The notes beneath the pieces were generated by a model that saw only the letters and a list, made by a program, of their open reading frames with translations, had not been told where the DNA came from and ran no database searches. 55,120 nucleotides of DNA from an uncultured Hyphomicrobiales bacterium (GTDB taxonomy: Bacteria > Pseudomonadota > Alphaproteobacteria > Rhizobiales > Beijerinckiaceae), in assembly GCA_903931945.1 (NCBI GenBank), contig CAIZEI010000180.1, positions 1-55,120 on the forward strand, given 5' to 3'. Below, in pieces: positions 1-8,520 of the stretch (its first letter is position 1; every line of letters starts with the position of its first letter). Both the position numbers and the translations under genes were made by a program.

Positions 1-1766
1 AACATTTTTGTGTAGATGTGGAAGAACTCGCCGGATTTGTGACGGTCGTAAAGAATGCCGAGCGCGCGCATCCGGTCGATGAGGTCGGGCGCAAGATCGT
101 AGCGCGCTGACAAGTCCTCGTAATAATTGTCCGGAATTTCGAGGAAGCGCACATTGCGCGCGCGCGCCTGCTCGACAAAAGCGAACAGGTCTTGTGTCGA
201 GAGCGCAATCTGCTGCACGCCGCCGCCGCCAAAAGCCTCGATAAAACGCGACACAGCCGTCGCCCCGCCATCGGCGATATTGATGGGGATGCGCACCTCG
301 CCGCCTTGCGAACGAATGACGCGGCTAAAAAAAGCGCCATAGGGATCGGCCAGTTCGACCTGCGGTTCGTCGGTAAACCCAAGCACGGTTTTGTAAAACG
401 TCAGCCATGACAGGAATTCGGACCGCCGCACGACATTGGACAGATGGTCGATCCGCTCCAGCGGGCCGGACGAATCAGGCGTGGCGATAAAATTGAAATC
501 CTGATCCCACGCGTTATGCGCATTGGCTTTCACCAGATAGATCAGGCTGTTTTCGACGCCGGCGACGGCGGGAATCAACGCTTCGCCAGGCCCGATGCGA
601 CCGTGATAGGTCGGCGCTTCCAGCGCATTGGCGCGCTCCAGCGCCCGCTGCGGGTCGTCACACCGCAATGCGATTGCGCAGACCGAGGCGCCGTGCACAA
701 GATAAAATGAATGCGCAAATCCATCCTGTTCACGATTGACAACAATGTTGATGTCATTCTGCCGGTAGAGTTCGACGTCCTTGGATTTGTGGCGCGCGAC
801 GCGGTGGAACCCGAGCCCTTCAAGCTCCGCTTCAAGACGCGGCGATTGCGGCGGGCTGGTCGCGAATTCGAGAAATTCAAGGCCCGCAATTTTCGCGGGC
901 GCGGGCAATTTGCGACCTATGTTCAGGGGCGCCTCGCCACGCGCGATGCGGGACTTGTCGAGCGCCTCGCCCGCCGCCTGCACAGAACGCATTCCGTCGC
1001 GGGCAATGGTGGCGGCCGGCGCGCCGCGAAACTGGTCATTGAAAATTTCCAGCGAAATCGCCCCGGCGTAACCCGTGGCGATGCAGGCTTCGAGATAGTC
1101 CTGCATCGGCCAATCCCCCTGCCCCGGAAAGCAGCGGTGATGTCGCGACAGCGACATCGCGTCCATCAAAAGCCCAGGCGCATCGGCCAGCTGGACCAGC
1201 GCAATCCTGTCGGCCGGCAATTGCGCGATGGGGGCAATATCGTTCTTGCGCGCAAAAATGTGGAAAGAATCGAGCACAATTCCAAGATTCGGCCTGTCGC
1301 CGCGACGGACAATCTCCCACGCCTGCGTCCAGTCCTTGACATGCCGTCCCCAGGCAAGGGCCTCATAGCCGATGCCAAAGCCCCGCCGCGCCGCGCGGTC
1401 GGCAAGTTCGGCAAGGTCAGCAGCGCTGCGCTCAACCTCGCCCGAGGCATCCTCCGCAACGCTGGAGCAGATGCACAGGAGATTGGCTCCCAACTCGCCC
1501 ATCAGGTCGAATTTGCGCTCGGCGCGGTCGAAATTGCGCGCGCGCATCGGCGCCGGCGCGCCTTCAAAATCGCGCAGGGGTTGCAGGGCGACGATTTCGA
1601 GTCCGAGGTCATCGGCCCTGGTGCGGACTTCGCGCGGCTTGCCGCTGAAAAACGTCAGGTCGTTTTCGAAAATTTCGATTGTCCGAAACCCCGCACGGGC
1701 GGCGGCGGCGAGTTTCGTCTCCAGTGTGCCTCCCATGCACACTGTGGCGATAGACCATCTGAGCAT
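1..1766 (-). CDS. quiC: 3-dehydroshikimate dehydratase, two-domain TIM barrel/HPPD-like (3' end beyond the window)
   Basis: The gene reads leftward from ATG 1766 (GGAG about eight bases upstream) and stays open for 588 codons to the left edge, so the last few dozen residues are missing. The N-terminal half (about residues 1-280) is a xylose-isomerase/AP-endonuclease-2 type TIM barrel with metal-ligand stretches such as GYEALAWG, GIVLDSFHIF, VQLADAPG and ISLEIFND. The C-terminal half is a vicinal-oxygen-chelate, 4-hydroxyphenylpyruvate dioxygenase-like module ending near FFHIYTKMF. This fusion is typical of bacterial 3-dehydroshikimate dehydratases, which make protocatechuate from 3-dehydroshikimate during quinate/shikimate use. 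It is divergent from the 2-hydroxyacid dehydrogenase across 121 bp. The family call is firm; the exact substrate is inferred. Confidence 0.85.
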   Translation of the reverse strand, partial: MLRWSIATVCMGGTLETKLAAAARAGFRTIEIFENDLTFFSGKPREVRTRADDLGLEIVALQPLRDFEGAPAPMRARNFDRAERKFDLMGELGANLLCICSSVAEDASGEVERSAADLAELADRAARRGFGIGYEALAWGRHVKDWTQAWEIVRRGDRPNLGIVLDSFHIFARKNDIAPIAQLPADRIALVQLADAPGLLMDAMSLSRHHRCFPGQGDWPMQDYLEACIATGYAGAISLEIFNDQFRGAPAATIARDGMRSVQAAGEALDKSRIARGEAPLNIGRKLPAPAKIAGLEFLEFATSPPQSPRLEAELEGLGFHRVARHKSKDVELYRQNDINIVVNREQDGFAHSFYLVHGASVCAIALRCDDPQRALERANALEAPTYHGRIGPGEALIPAVAGVENSLIYLVKANAHNAWDQDFNFIATPDSSGPLERIDHLSNVVRRSEFLSWLTFYKTVLGFTDEPQVELADPYGAFFSRVIRSQGGEVRIPINIADGGATAVSRFIEAFGGGGVQQIALSTQDLFAFVEQARARNVRFLEIPDNYYEDLSARYDLAPDLIDRMRALGILYDRHKSGEFFHIYTKM

Positions 1767-1887
1767 TGGGGTATCTCCGCATCGAGCCAGCAAGACATAG
1801 ACAATCGCAGAGGCGCCAGCAAGGCGGGCTTTGTCGGATTGCAAAGTGCGGTTATGTTTCACGGTGAGAAGGGCACAGGAGCAGGGC

Positions 1888-2838
1888 GTGAGCGGACCGG
1901 ACACGGCGCTGAAAATTGCGATCTGCGACGACTACCAGCGCGTTGCGCTGGCGATGGCCGATTGGTCGCGCCTAGGCCCCGACGTCAAAATCACGGCCTT
2001 CGACCATCCTCTGGCCGGGGACGCGGCGGTTACGACCCTGCGGGATTTCGATGTCCTCTGTCTGATGCGCGAACGCATGGCGCTCCCCAAAAGCCTGATC
2101 GAGCGGCTGCCCCGATTGAAATTCATCGCCGTGACAGGCTCGCACGCAGGCGCAATCGACGCCGCAGCCGCCGCCGAGCGTGGCATTGGCATCGCCTTCA
2201 CCTCGCCCTCCGCGTCGGCCTCGGCAGCCGAACACGCCTGGGCGCTGCTGCTGGCGCTCGCCCGCCATATCGTTGCGGAAGACCGAAATATGCGCGAGGG
2301 GCGCTGGCAAACGACCGTGGGCCTGCGATTGCAAGGCTGCACGCTGGGCCTGCTTGGCCTTGGCGCGCTCGGGACCAAAATGGCGAGTTATGGACGCGCT
2401 TTCGATATGGACGTGCTCGCCTGGAGCGCCAACCTAACCGCCGAACGCGCGGCGGCGGCAGGGGCCCGGCTGGTCAGCAAGACGGAGCTTTTGCGACAGT
2501 CGGATGTCGTGAGCGTTCAGCTCAAACTCTCGGGTCGGACACGCGGCCTGATTGGCGCGCCGGAGCTTGCGATGATGAAGCGCACCGCGCTGTTGATCAA
2601 CACATCGCGCGGGCCGATTGTGGACGAGACGGCCATGATTGCCGCGCTGAAGGCGGGAACCATCGCCGGAGCCGGGCTCGATGTCTACGATATCGAACCG
2701 CTGCCCGCCGGCCACCCCTTGCGTTCATGCCCCAATACAGTCCTGACGCCCCACATCGGCTTTGTCACCGAACAGGGCTACCGCAACTTTTACGACGGGA
2801 TTATCAAATGCATTCTCGATTGGCGAAGGGGGTCCTAA
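1888..2838 (+). CDS. D-2-hydroxyacid dehydrogenase family protein
   Basis: NAD-dependent oxidoreductase of the D-isomer-specific 2-hydroxyacid dehydrogenase family, 316 residues from GTG 1888, which has AGGAG six bases upstream; a longer ATG start at 1831 lacks a comparable site. The Rossmann glycine motif GLLGLGALG lies near residues 154-162. The catalytic triad is visible as Arg in NTSRGPIVDE (about 241), Glu in DVYDIEPLP (about 270) and His in LTPHIGF (about 289). The substrate cannot be read from sequence. The gene is divergent from the quiC-like gene, which suggests a link to aromatic or hydroxyacid metabolism (inference). Two rho-independent terminators follow it directly. Confidence 0.85.
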   Translation: MSGPDTALKIAICDDYQRVALAMADWSRLGPDVKITAFDHPLAGDAAVTTLRDFDVLCLMRERMALPKSLIERLPRLKFIAVTGSHAGAIDAAAAAERGIGIAFTSPSASASAAEHAWALLLALARHIVAEDRNMREGRWQTTVGLRLQGCTLGLLGLGALGTKMASYGRAFDMDVLAWSANLTAERAAAAGARLVSKTELLRQSDVVSVQLKLSGRTRGLIGAPELAMMKRTALLINTSRGPIVDETAMIAALKAGTIAGAGLDVYDIEPLPAGHPLRSCPNTVLTPHIGFVTEQGYRNFYDGIIKCILDWRRGS

Positions 2839-2876
2839 GCAAGGATTCGCAGGCTGGCCAACGAATCCTTGCTTTT
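2839..2876 (+). terminator. Rho-independent terminator, first of a tandem pair
   Basis: A perfect 11-bp stem (GCAAGGATTCG at 2839-2849 with CGAATCCTTGC at 2862-2872), a 12-nt loop and TTTT. It begins at the base after the stop codon of the 2-hydroxyacid dehydrogenase gene. Confidence 0.85.
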
Positions 2877-2877
2877 C

Positions 2878-2917
2878 CGAAATCCTGCCTGGGCGATCTC
2901 CGGCAGATTTCGTTTTT
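2878..2917 (+). terminator. Rho-independent terminator, second of a tandem pair
   Basis: Stem CGAAATCCTGCC (2878-2889) with GGCAGATTTCG (2902-2912), one bulged base, followed by TTTTT. It lies one base after the first terminator's T run, giving a double stop before the small membrane protein gene. Confidence 0.75.
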
Positions 2918-2975
2918 CCGAAATTTCAGCTAAGACAGCGCGCCGGAGTACCGGCAAACCGGTGGGAGGCAGGAC

Positions 2976-3311
2976 ATGGCGGCTTTATCTGAAGTGGATC
3001 TGAAGAGAATTCTGGGCGAGGGCTATCGCGAGATCGATCTGAACTCGACCGATCCGGCGCAGATGAAAATCGACGCCGCAGCGCTGTTCAAATCGTCGAT
3101 GGAAAAGCTCGACAACGCTTCCTTCTCGGCTGTGGCGCTGGTGCTCCTCGGCCTCGTGCTGCTGATTTCGAACCAGCTGGCGATTTCCGGACCGTCGTTG
3201 CTTGGCGTCAGCATTTTCGGCGCTGTGGTGGCGCTGATTGGCGCGGCCTGGTATATCTATGTGCGTGGCGCCATCAAGAAGCTGGGCGAGACAAAGCCAA
3301 CGAAGGCCTGA
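2976..3311 (+). CDS. Small membrane protein of unknown function, two TM segments
   Basis: A 111-residue protein from ATG 2976, preceded by GGGAGG and AGGAC. The first 45 residues are polar and probably cytoplasmic. Two hydrophobic helices follow, at about 50-68 and 74-95, joined by a short turn around SGPS; the tail is Lys/Thr-rich (KKLGETKPTKA). No enzymatic motif is visible and I do not recognise the family. It is isolated from the upstream gene by two terminators and is convergent with spoVR (11-bp gap), so it probably has its own promoter in the 58 bp between terminator and start. Confidence 0.7.
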   Translation: MAALSEVDLKRILGEGYREIDLNSTDPAQMKIDAAALFKSSMEKLDNASFSAVALVLLGLVLLISNQLAISGPSLLGVSIFGAVVALIGAAWYIYVRGAIKKLGETKPTKA

Positions 3312-3322
3312 TCGAACGCCGG

Positions 3323-4861
3323 CTAACCCTCGCGGCCAAAAGGCCGCTTGGGGCGCGCTTCATATTCTGAAATCCTGGCCCCGGTCTGCGCGTCCAGTTC
3401 GCGCAGCTCGACATCGTAGCCCCAGAGATCGGCTATATGCTGAAGCGACTTGCGCGCATCCGCTTTGGAGAGCAAACGGCCTTCCAGAACCTTGTGCTCA
3501 ATATAAAGACGGCGGTCGCCCAGAAGGTCGACGGCGGACACCTCCATCAGCGGATCGGATTCGGAGGGATCGTAGCGGCGCGCAAGCGCGCGGCGAAGGC
3601 GGCGGTAGCCGCGCTCGTTGTGGATGGCGCCGACCAGATATTCGGACTCCTGCGGATCGTCCTCGATGGAGAATATCTTTAGTTCGCGCATCAGTCGGGG
3701 CGACAGATATTGCGCAATGAAACTGTCGTCGCGATAATTCGCCCACACCTCTTTCAACACGCCCATAACATCGCCGCGACCGGCGATATCTGGCGCCCAG
3801 GCCCGGTCCTCGTCATCGGGTTTTGTCACAATGCGCTCAATGTCGCGCATCATGGCGAAGCCAAGCGCATAAGGATTGAACCCGGAATAATGCGGTGAAT
3901 CAAATCCCGGCTGCGCCACCACATTGGTGTGCGACGAGAGAAACTCAAAAAAAGCGCCGTCGTCGATCCGCCCCAGTTCATGCAGGCGTTGCATGATGCG
4001 ATAGTGGACGTAGGTCGCAGTGCCTTCATTCATCACTTTGGTCAGGCGCTGCGGATAGAGGTAATGCCCGACAAGCCGAACAATACGAAGAATTTCACGC
4101 TGCCAGGGCGCCAGTTTCGGCGCGTGGCGTTCGAGGAAGAACAGGATATTTTCTTCCGGCAGCCCAAGGCGCCTGGCCTCGGGACTGGATGCATCGGCGC
4201 CTTGCCGTTGACCGGTCGGCGCAGGCAGGGTCCGCCACAATTCATTGTGCGTCTCGGATTCATATGCGCGCCGGTCGCGCTGCCGGTCCTGCTCGGCGCG
4301 CAAATCGAGCTTGCGCCGACGGCCTGAGCGGTGCACACCCTGCGGTTGCAACACATGGGCGGCATCAAGCAGACGCTCGACCGCCGCCTCGCCATGCTTC
4401 TCCTCACATTGCAGAATGAAAGCCTTGGCGAATTTCAGATAATCGAGAATGCCGGCGGGATCGGTGAACTCGCGGAAAGTCTCGTTGTTCTTGAAAAAAT
4501 GATTGTGGCCAAAGGCGGCATGCGCAATCACAAGCGTCTGCATGGTCGCCGTATTGCCCTCCATCACATAGGAGATGCAGGGGTTGGAATTGATGACAAT
4601 CTCATAGGCGAGACCCATCATCCCCTTGCGATACATTTGTTCATGCTGGGTGAAATGTTTGCCGAAAGACCAGTGTTGATAAAAAATCGGCATGCCCGTG
4701 GAGGCATAGGCGTCAAGCATTTGCTCGGCGGTGATGATTTCGATCTGATTGGGGTAGACATCGAGGCCAAGTTCGCCAATCGCGATTTCGGCCACGGCGT
4801 CATGGATGCGCTGGATCGTGTCATAGGACCAGCCATCGCCGTCGAACAGCAGATCGCTCAT
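3323..4861 (-). CDS. spoVR: SpoVR family protein (YcgB type)
   Basis: A 512-residue protein, the usual length for SpoVR/YcgB. Conserved blocks are visible: IEIITAEQMLDAYAS, GMPIFYQHWSFGKHF, YEIVINSNPCISYVMEGN, AHAAFGHNHFFKNN, VMNEGTATYVHYR and FNPYALGFAMMRDIERI. The molecular function is unresolved; the family was named for a spore cortex phenotype in Bacillus, but in proteobacteria it travels with prkA and yeaH. The ATG at 4861 overlaps the yeaH stop by 4 nt (ATGA), so it is translationally coupled as the last gene of the prkA-yeaH-spoVR operon. The central stretch rich in Arg, Ala and Gln (about 180-235) varies between homologues. Confidence 0.92.
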   Translation of the reverse strand: MSDLLFDGDGWSYDTIQRIHDAVAEIAIGELGLDVYPNQIEIITAEQMLDAYASTGMPIFYQHWSFGKHFTQHEQMYRKGMMGLAYEIVINSNPCISYVMEGNTATMQTLVIAHAAFGHNHFFKNNETFREFTDPAGILDYLKFAKAFILQCEEKHGEAAVERLLDAAHVLQPQGVHRSGRRRKLDLRAEQDRQRDRRAYESETHNELWRTLPAPTGQRQGADASSPEARRLGLPEENILFFLERHAPKLAPWQREILRIVRLVGHYLYPQRLTKVMNEGTATYVHYRIMQRLHELGRIDDGAFFEFLSSHTNVVAQPGFDSPHYSGFNPYALGFAMMRDIERIVTKPDDEDRAWAPDIAGRGDVMGVLKEVWANYRDDSFIAQYLSPRLMRELKIFSIEDDPQESEYLVGAIHNERGYRRLRRALARRYDPSESDPLMEVSAVDLLGDRRLYIEHKVLEGRLLSKADARKSLQHIADLWGYDVELRELDAQTGARISEYEARPKRPFGREG

Positions 4862-6138
4862 GTCGCGCCCTCGCGTGCGGCGCTGTCGCGGCTGAATAAC
4901 TCGCGAAACACCGGATATATATCTTCCCGCGACGTAACCGAGCGCTGCGCAAGACGCGGTTCGCCAAGCTCTTCATAGGCGCGCCAAAGCGAAGAAGAAC
5001 CTGTGCGCTGGCCTGCCTCGCCGACCTCAAGATAGGCGTAATATTGCGCCATCGGCAGGATATCGTTGAGCAGCAACTGAACGGATATCGCATTGTCGCG
5101 CGGATCGTTGTCGCCGTCCGAAGCCTGCGCGACATAAAGATTCCACGCATCGGGCGAATAACGTTCGCGCGCGACGCGCAGCATTTCAGCCTGCGCCGAT
5201 GACACGCGCGTGCCGCCGCTTTCGACGCCGTGAAAGAAAGTGTCTTCATCGACCTCGCTCGCCTCGTCGGTGTGGCGGATGAAGACAATGTCGACTTTTT
5301 TGTAGCGCTTTTTCAAAAACACATAGAGCAGCATGAAAAATCGCTTGGCGAGATCTTTCATGTGCTCGCTCATCGACGCCGAGACATCCATGAGGCAGAA
5401 CATGACCGCCTGTGTGGTCGGCCTGGGCACAGGTTCAAAACGACGGTAGCGAATGTCGATCGGATCGATCCAGGCGATGGTGCGGGTTTTGCGCAGCAGC
5501 GTTTCAAGGCGCTCGGACAAGGCAGCGATTTCGTCGTCGCCTGCGCCACGCGCGCGGGCGTCCGTCAACGCTTTCTCGGCTTCCTCGATATCGTCGCCGC
5601 GCGGACGCTTCAGCGCGATCCGTCGCGACATGGAATTGCGCATCGTGCGCGTCACCGAAAGATCCGATGGCGACCCTGACACGGCATATCCTGCGCGGCG
5701 CAAGCCATCGCTTTCCGTTGTTGAAAGTTAGCGCCGCTCCAGATCGGGCAATTCAAGATCTTCAAGGAAGAATTCGAGAAACTCTTCGGCGGAAAGCGCA
5801 ATCTGATACTGATCTTCGCTTTTGCCGTCGCCTGAGCCGGAGCCCGCGCCACCCCGGCCCGAACCGGGCGGCCGGGGCAAGCGGTCGCCTTCGCTGAACT
5901 CGCGATTTCCGGGATAGACGGGATGACGAAAGCCGTCATCGCCGATATGAAACGACGGCTCGTCAATCCCGTCGGCAGGAATCACCACAACGCCGGCTTC
6001 ATCGACATCGCGCACGCCGCGCGATGCGCTCGCCTTGCGCACCGCATCTCGCACGATTTTGCGGGCGCGACGCAGAAAACGCTGCCGGTTCGGGAGATTC
6101 TTGCCGTTTGGGTTAAGACGGCGATCAATGATGTTCAT
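4858..6138 (-). pseudogene. yeaH: YeaH/DUF444 family protein gene interrupted by one in-frame TAA
   Basis: YeaH is the partner of the PrkA/YeaG kinase. The reading frame starts at ATG 6138 (GGAGG just upstream) and gives the canonical N-terminus (DRRLNPNGKNLPNRQRFLRR, then HIGDDGFRHPVYPGN and a Gly/Ser-rich linker), then stops at TAA 5730-5728 after LELPDLERR. The same frame continues without shift through LSTTESDG into RRAGYAVSGSPSDLSV and the von Willebrand A-like C-terminal part with MDVSASMSEHMKD, ending at 4858. Homologues have Gln at or near this place, so CAA to TAA is the simplest explanation. A TTG at 5703 could start the C-terminal piece (281 residues). It is either a recent nonsense mutation, a sequencing error, or two separate polypeptides. 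Confidence 0.85.
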
Positions 6139-6177
6139 TACAACCTCCGGCCTTCAGGCCGATTGCTGAACGGAAAA

Positions 6178-8124
6178 TCACGCAGACTGCTTGACGCGCA
6201 TGTACCATTCCACCAGCCTGCGAACTTGCCGTTCCGTGTAACCGCGCGACACCATGCGCTCGACGAAATCGGCGTGCTTCTTTTCGGTCTCGCTATCGCG
6301 TTTCGAGCCAAAGCTGATCACCGGCAAAAGGTCCTCGACCTGGCTGAACATGCGTTTTTCGATCACCTCGCGAATTTTTTCATAGCTCGTCCAGGACGGA
6401 TTCTTGCCCGAGGCGCCGGCCCGCGCACGCAGGCAGAACTTGACGACCTCGTTACGAAAATCCTTCGGGTTTGCAATGCCCGCCGCTTTTTCGACCTTGG
6501 TCAGTTCCTGATTGAGCAATTCACGATCGAGCAATTGCCCGGTGTCGGGATCCTTGAAATCGACATCCTCAATCCAGGCGTCCGCGTAATTGACATAGCG
6601 GTCGAAAAGATTCTGTCCGTAATCGTTATAGGATTCCAGATAGGCCTTCTGGATTTCATGGCCGATGAATTCCGCATAACGGGGCGCGAGTTCCGCCTTG
6701 ATGAATTCGATGTAGCGCTTTTCCGTATCGCCGCCGAGTTGTTCGCGGCGGATCGCCTGCTCCAGAATATACATGAGATGCACGGGATCGGCGGCAATTT
6801 CCGTCGGATCGAAATTATAGGTCGAGGCCAGAACCTTGAAAGCAAAACGCGTGGAGATCCCATCCATGCCTTCATCCTGCCCGCCCGCATCCTTGTATTC
6901 CTGCAGGCTCTTGGCCTTGGGATCGGTCTCGCGCAGGCTCTCGCCATCATAGACGCGCATTTTTGAAAACAGGCTGGAATTCTCATGCGCGCGCAGCCGC
7001 GACATCACCGTGAAACGCGCCAGCATTTCAAGCGTTGCGGGCGCACATGGCGAGGACGCAAGTTCAGAGCCGCGGATCAGCTTGTCGTAAATTTGCGTTT
7101 CCTCGGTCACGCGCAGGCAGTACGGCACCTTGATCAGATTGATACGATCGATAAAGGCTTCATTGTTCTTGTTGGATTTGAACGCGTTCCATTCCGCTTC
7201 GTTGGAATGGGCAAGGACAAGTCCGGTGAACGGAATGGCGCCGATGTTCTCGGTGCCGATGTAATTGCCCTCCTGCGTCGCCGTTAGCAGGGGATGCAGC
7301 ATCTTGATCGGCGCCTTGAACATTTCGACAAATTCAAGAAGCCCCTGATTGGCGCGATTGAGCCCGCCGGAATAGGAATAGGCGTCAGGATCGTGCTGCG
7401 ACAGCGTTTCAAGCTTGCGAATATCGACCTTGCCAACGAGCGATGAAATATCCTGATTGTTCTCGTCTCCGGGCTCCGTCTTGGCGACGCAGATCTGGCG
7501 CAACCGCGACGGCATGAGCTTCACAACGCGGAATTTGCCGAGATCGCCGCCCGCTTCGTCAAGCCGCTTCAGACACCATGGCGACATGAGGCCGGTGAGC
7601 CGCCGGCGCGGTATTTTAAATTCGCGTTCGAGCTCTTCGCCCTGAGCCGCAGGATCGAACAGGGCCAGCGGAGACTCAAACACCGGGCTGATGTCGGCGC
7701 CGTATTTCAGCGCATAGATCGGGCGCTGCTCCATCAGCTGTTTCAGGCGCTCGGCAAGAGAGGATTTGCCGCCGCCAACCGGTCCGAGCAGATAGAGAAT
7801 CTGCTTGCGCTCCTCAAGCCCCTGCGCAGCGTGGCGAAGATAGGAGACAATTCGCTCAACGGTGTCTTCCATGCCGAAAAATTCTGCGAAAGCAGGATAG
7901 ATCCGGATCGTGCGATTCATGAAAATACGCCCGAGCCGCGGGTCCTTGGCGGTGTTGGTGACAAGCGGCTCGCCGATCGCCGCCAGCAGGCGCTCTGCGG
8001 AACTGGCGTAAAAGCCGGGATCGCTCCGGGCGCCCTCCAGAAATTCGCCAATCGACATTTCGTGGTCGCGGCGGCTTTCATAACCACCCGAAAAGCGGGT
8101 CAGGAAATCGGTAGCGAGCGCCAT
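6178..8124 (-). CDS. prkA: PrkA family serine protein kinase
   Basis: A 648-residue protein from ATG 8124, with GAGGAG seven bases upstream; the frame is open further 5' but lacks a site. The N-terminal AAA domain carries the P-loop GPVGGGKS (about 114-121), preceded by ERIVSYLRHAAQG. The C-terminal half carries the PrkA kinase-like region, for example NYADAWIEDVDFKDPDTGQ, and the terminal RRLVEWYMRVKQSA. In enterobacteria the YeaG-YeaH pair acts in sustained nitrogen starvation and stationary phase. It is first in a prkA-yeaH-spoVR operon (39 nt to yeaH). Regulation is not evident; I found no clear sigma-54 site in the 396 bp upstream. Confidence 0.95.
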   Translation of the reverse strand: MALATDFLTRFSGGYESRRDHEMSIGEFLEGARSDPGFYASSAERLLAAIGEPLVTNTAKDPRLGRIFMNRTIRIYPAFAEFFGMEDTVERIVSYLRHAAQGLEERKQILYLLGPVGGGKSSLAERLKQLMEQRPIYALKYGADISPVFESPLALFDPAAQGEELEREFKIPRRRLTGLMSPWCLKRLDEAGGDLGKFRVVKLMPSRLRQICVAKTEPGDENNQDISSLVGKVDIRKLETLSQHDPDAYSYSGGLNRANQGLLEFVEMFKAPIKMLHPLLTATQEGNYIGTENIGAIPFTGLVLAHSNEAEWNAFKSNKNNEAFIDRINLIKVPYCLRVTEETQIYDKLIRGSELASSPCAPATLEMLARFTVMSRLRAHENSSLFSKMRVYDGESLRETDPKAKSLQEYKDAGGQDEGMDGISTRFAFKVLASTYNFDPTEIAADPVHLMYILEQAIRREQLGGDTEKRYIEFIKAELAPRYAEFIGHEIQKAYLESYNDYGQNLFDRYVNYADAWIEDVDFKDPDTGQLLDRELLNQELTKVEKAAGIANPKDFRNEVVKFCLRARAGASGKNPSWTSYEKIREVIEKRMFSQVEDLLPVISFGSKRDSETEKKHADFVERMVSRGYTERQVRRLVEWYMRVKQSA

Positions 8125-8520
8125 GTTTGCTCCTCGTTCAATAGGCCCCGCGGGTCTGCCGACGGGGATTGCGATACGCGGAAGCCGGGGGCATTCGCCT
8201 TGCCGGCGCCTACGGGTCAACCTGAACTTTGCACCTGAAGGATGATTGCTCGATTCTCTCTCAAAACATGCGTGGAAATATTCAGCAAACCGCCCAGATC
8301 GCGCACAGAGCGCTTGCGAAACACGCACTTGCCAAAGGCCTTCCAGACACGCTTCACGCGGCGATTCGTCGCGCCAAGTGTACTTGACGCCGGGGCCTTG
8401 CCAAGCGGTTCGTGTCTGAACCCGATAAAACCGGTGGATGACATCGCAGGCGACCCCGATCTCAACGGCTTCAACCTACGCCGCAAGCGTGGCTTTATTG
8501 GGGCGTTTCGCCATGCAGCT
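8125..8520. other. Intergenic region between malQ end and prkA start
   Basis: 396 bp without a supportable gene. It must hold the prkA promoter (read leftward), but I could not pick a convincing -35/-10 or sigma-54 pair. Open frames on both strands here are arginine-rich with no homology I recognise. Confidence 0.4.

Noticed and set aside
711-2933. A 740-codon rightward open frame
   Set aside because: It runs antisense to the quiC-like gene and out of frame with the 2-hydroxyacid dehydrogenase; the composition is Arg-rich with no recognisable domain. High GC produces such shadows.
3332-3347. GCGGCC-AAAA-GGCCGC hairpin as terminator of the small membrane protein gene
   Set aside because: It lies inside the spoVR coding sequence and has no T run on either side.
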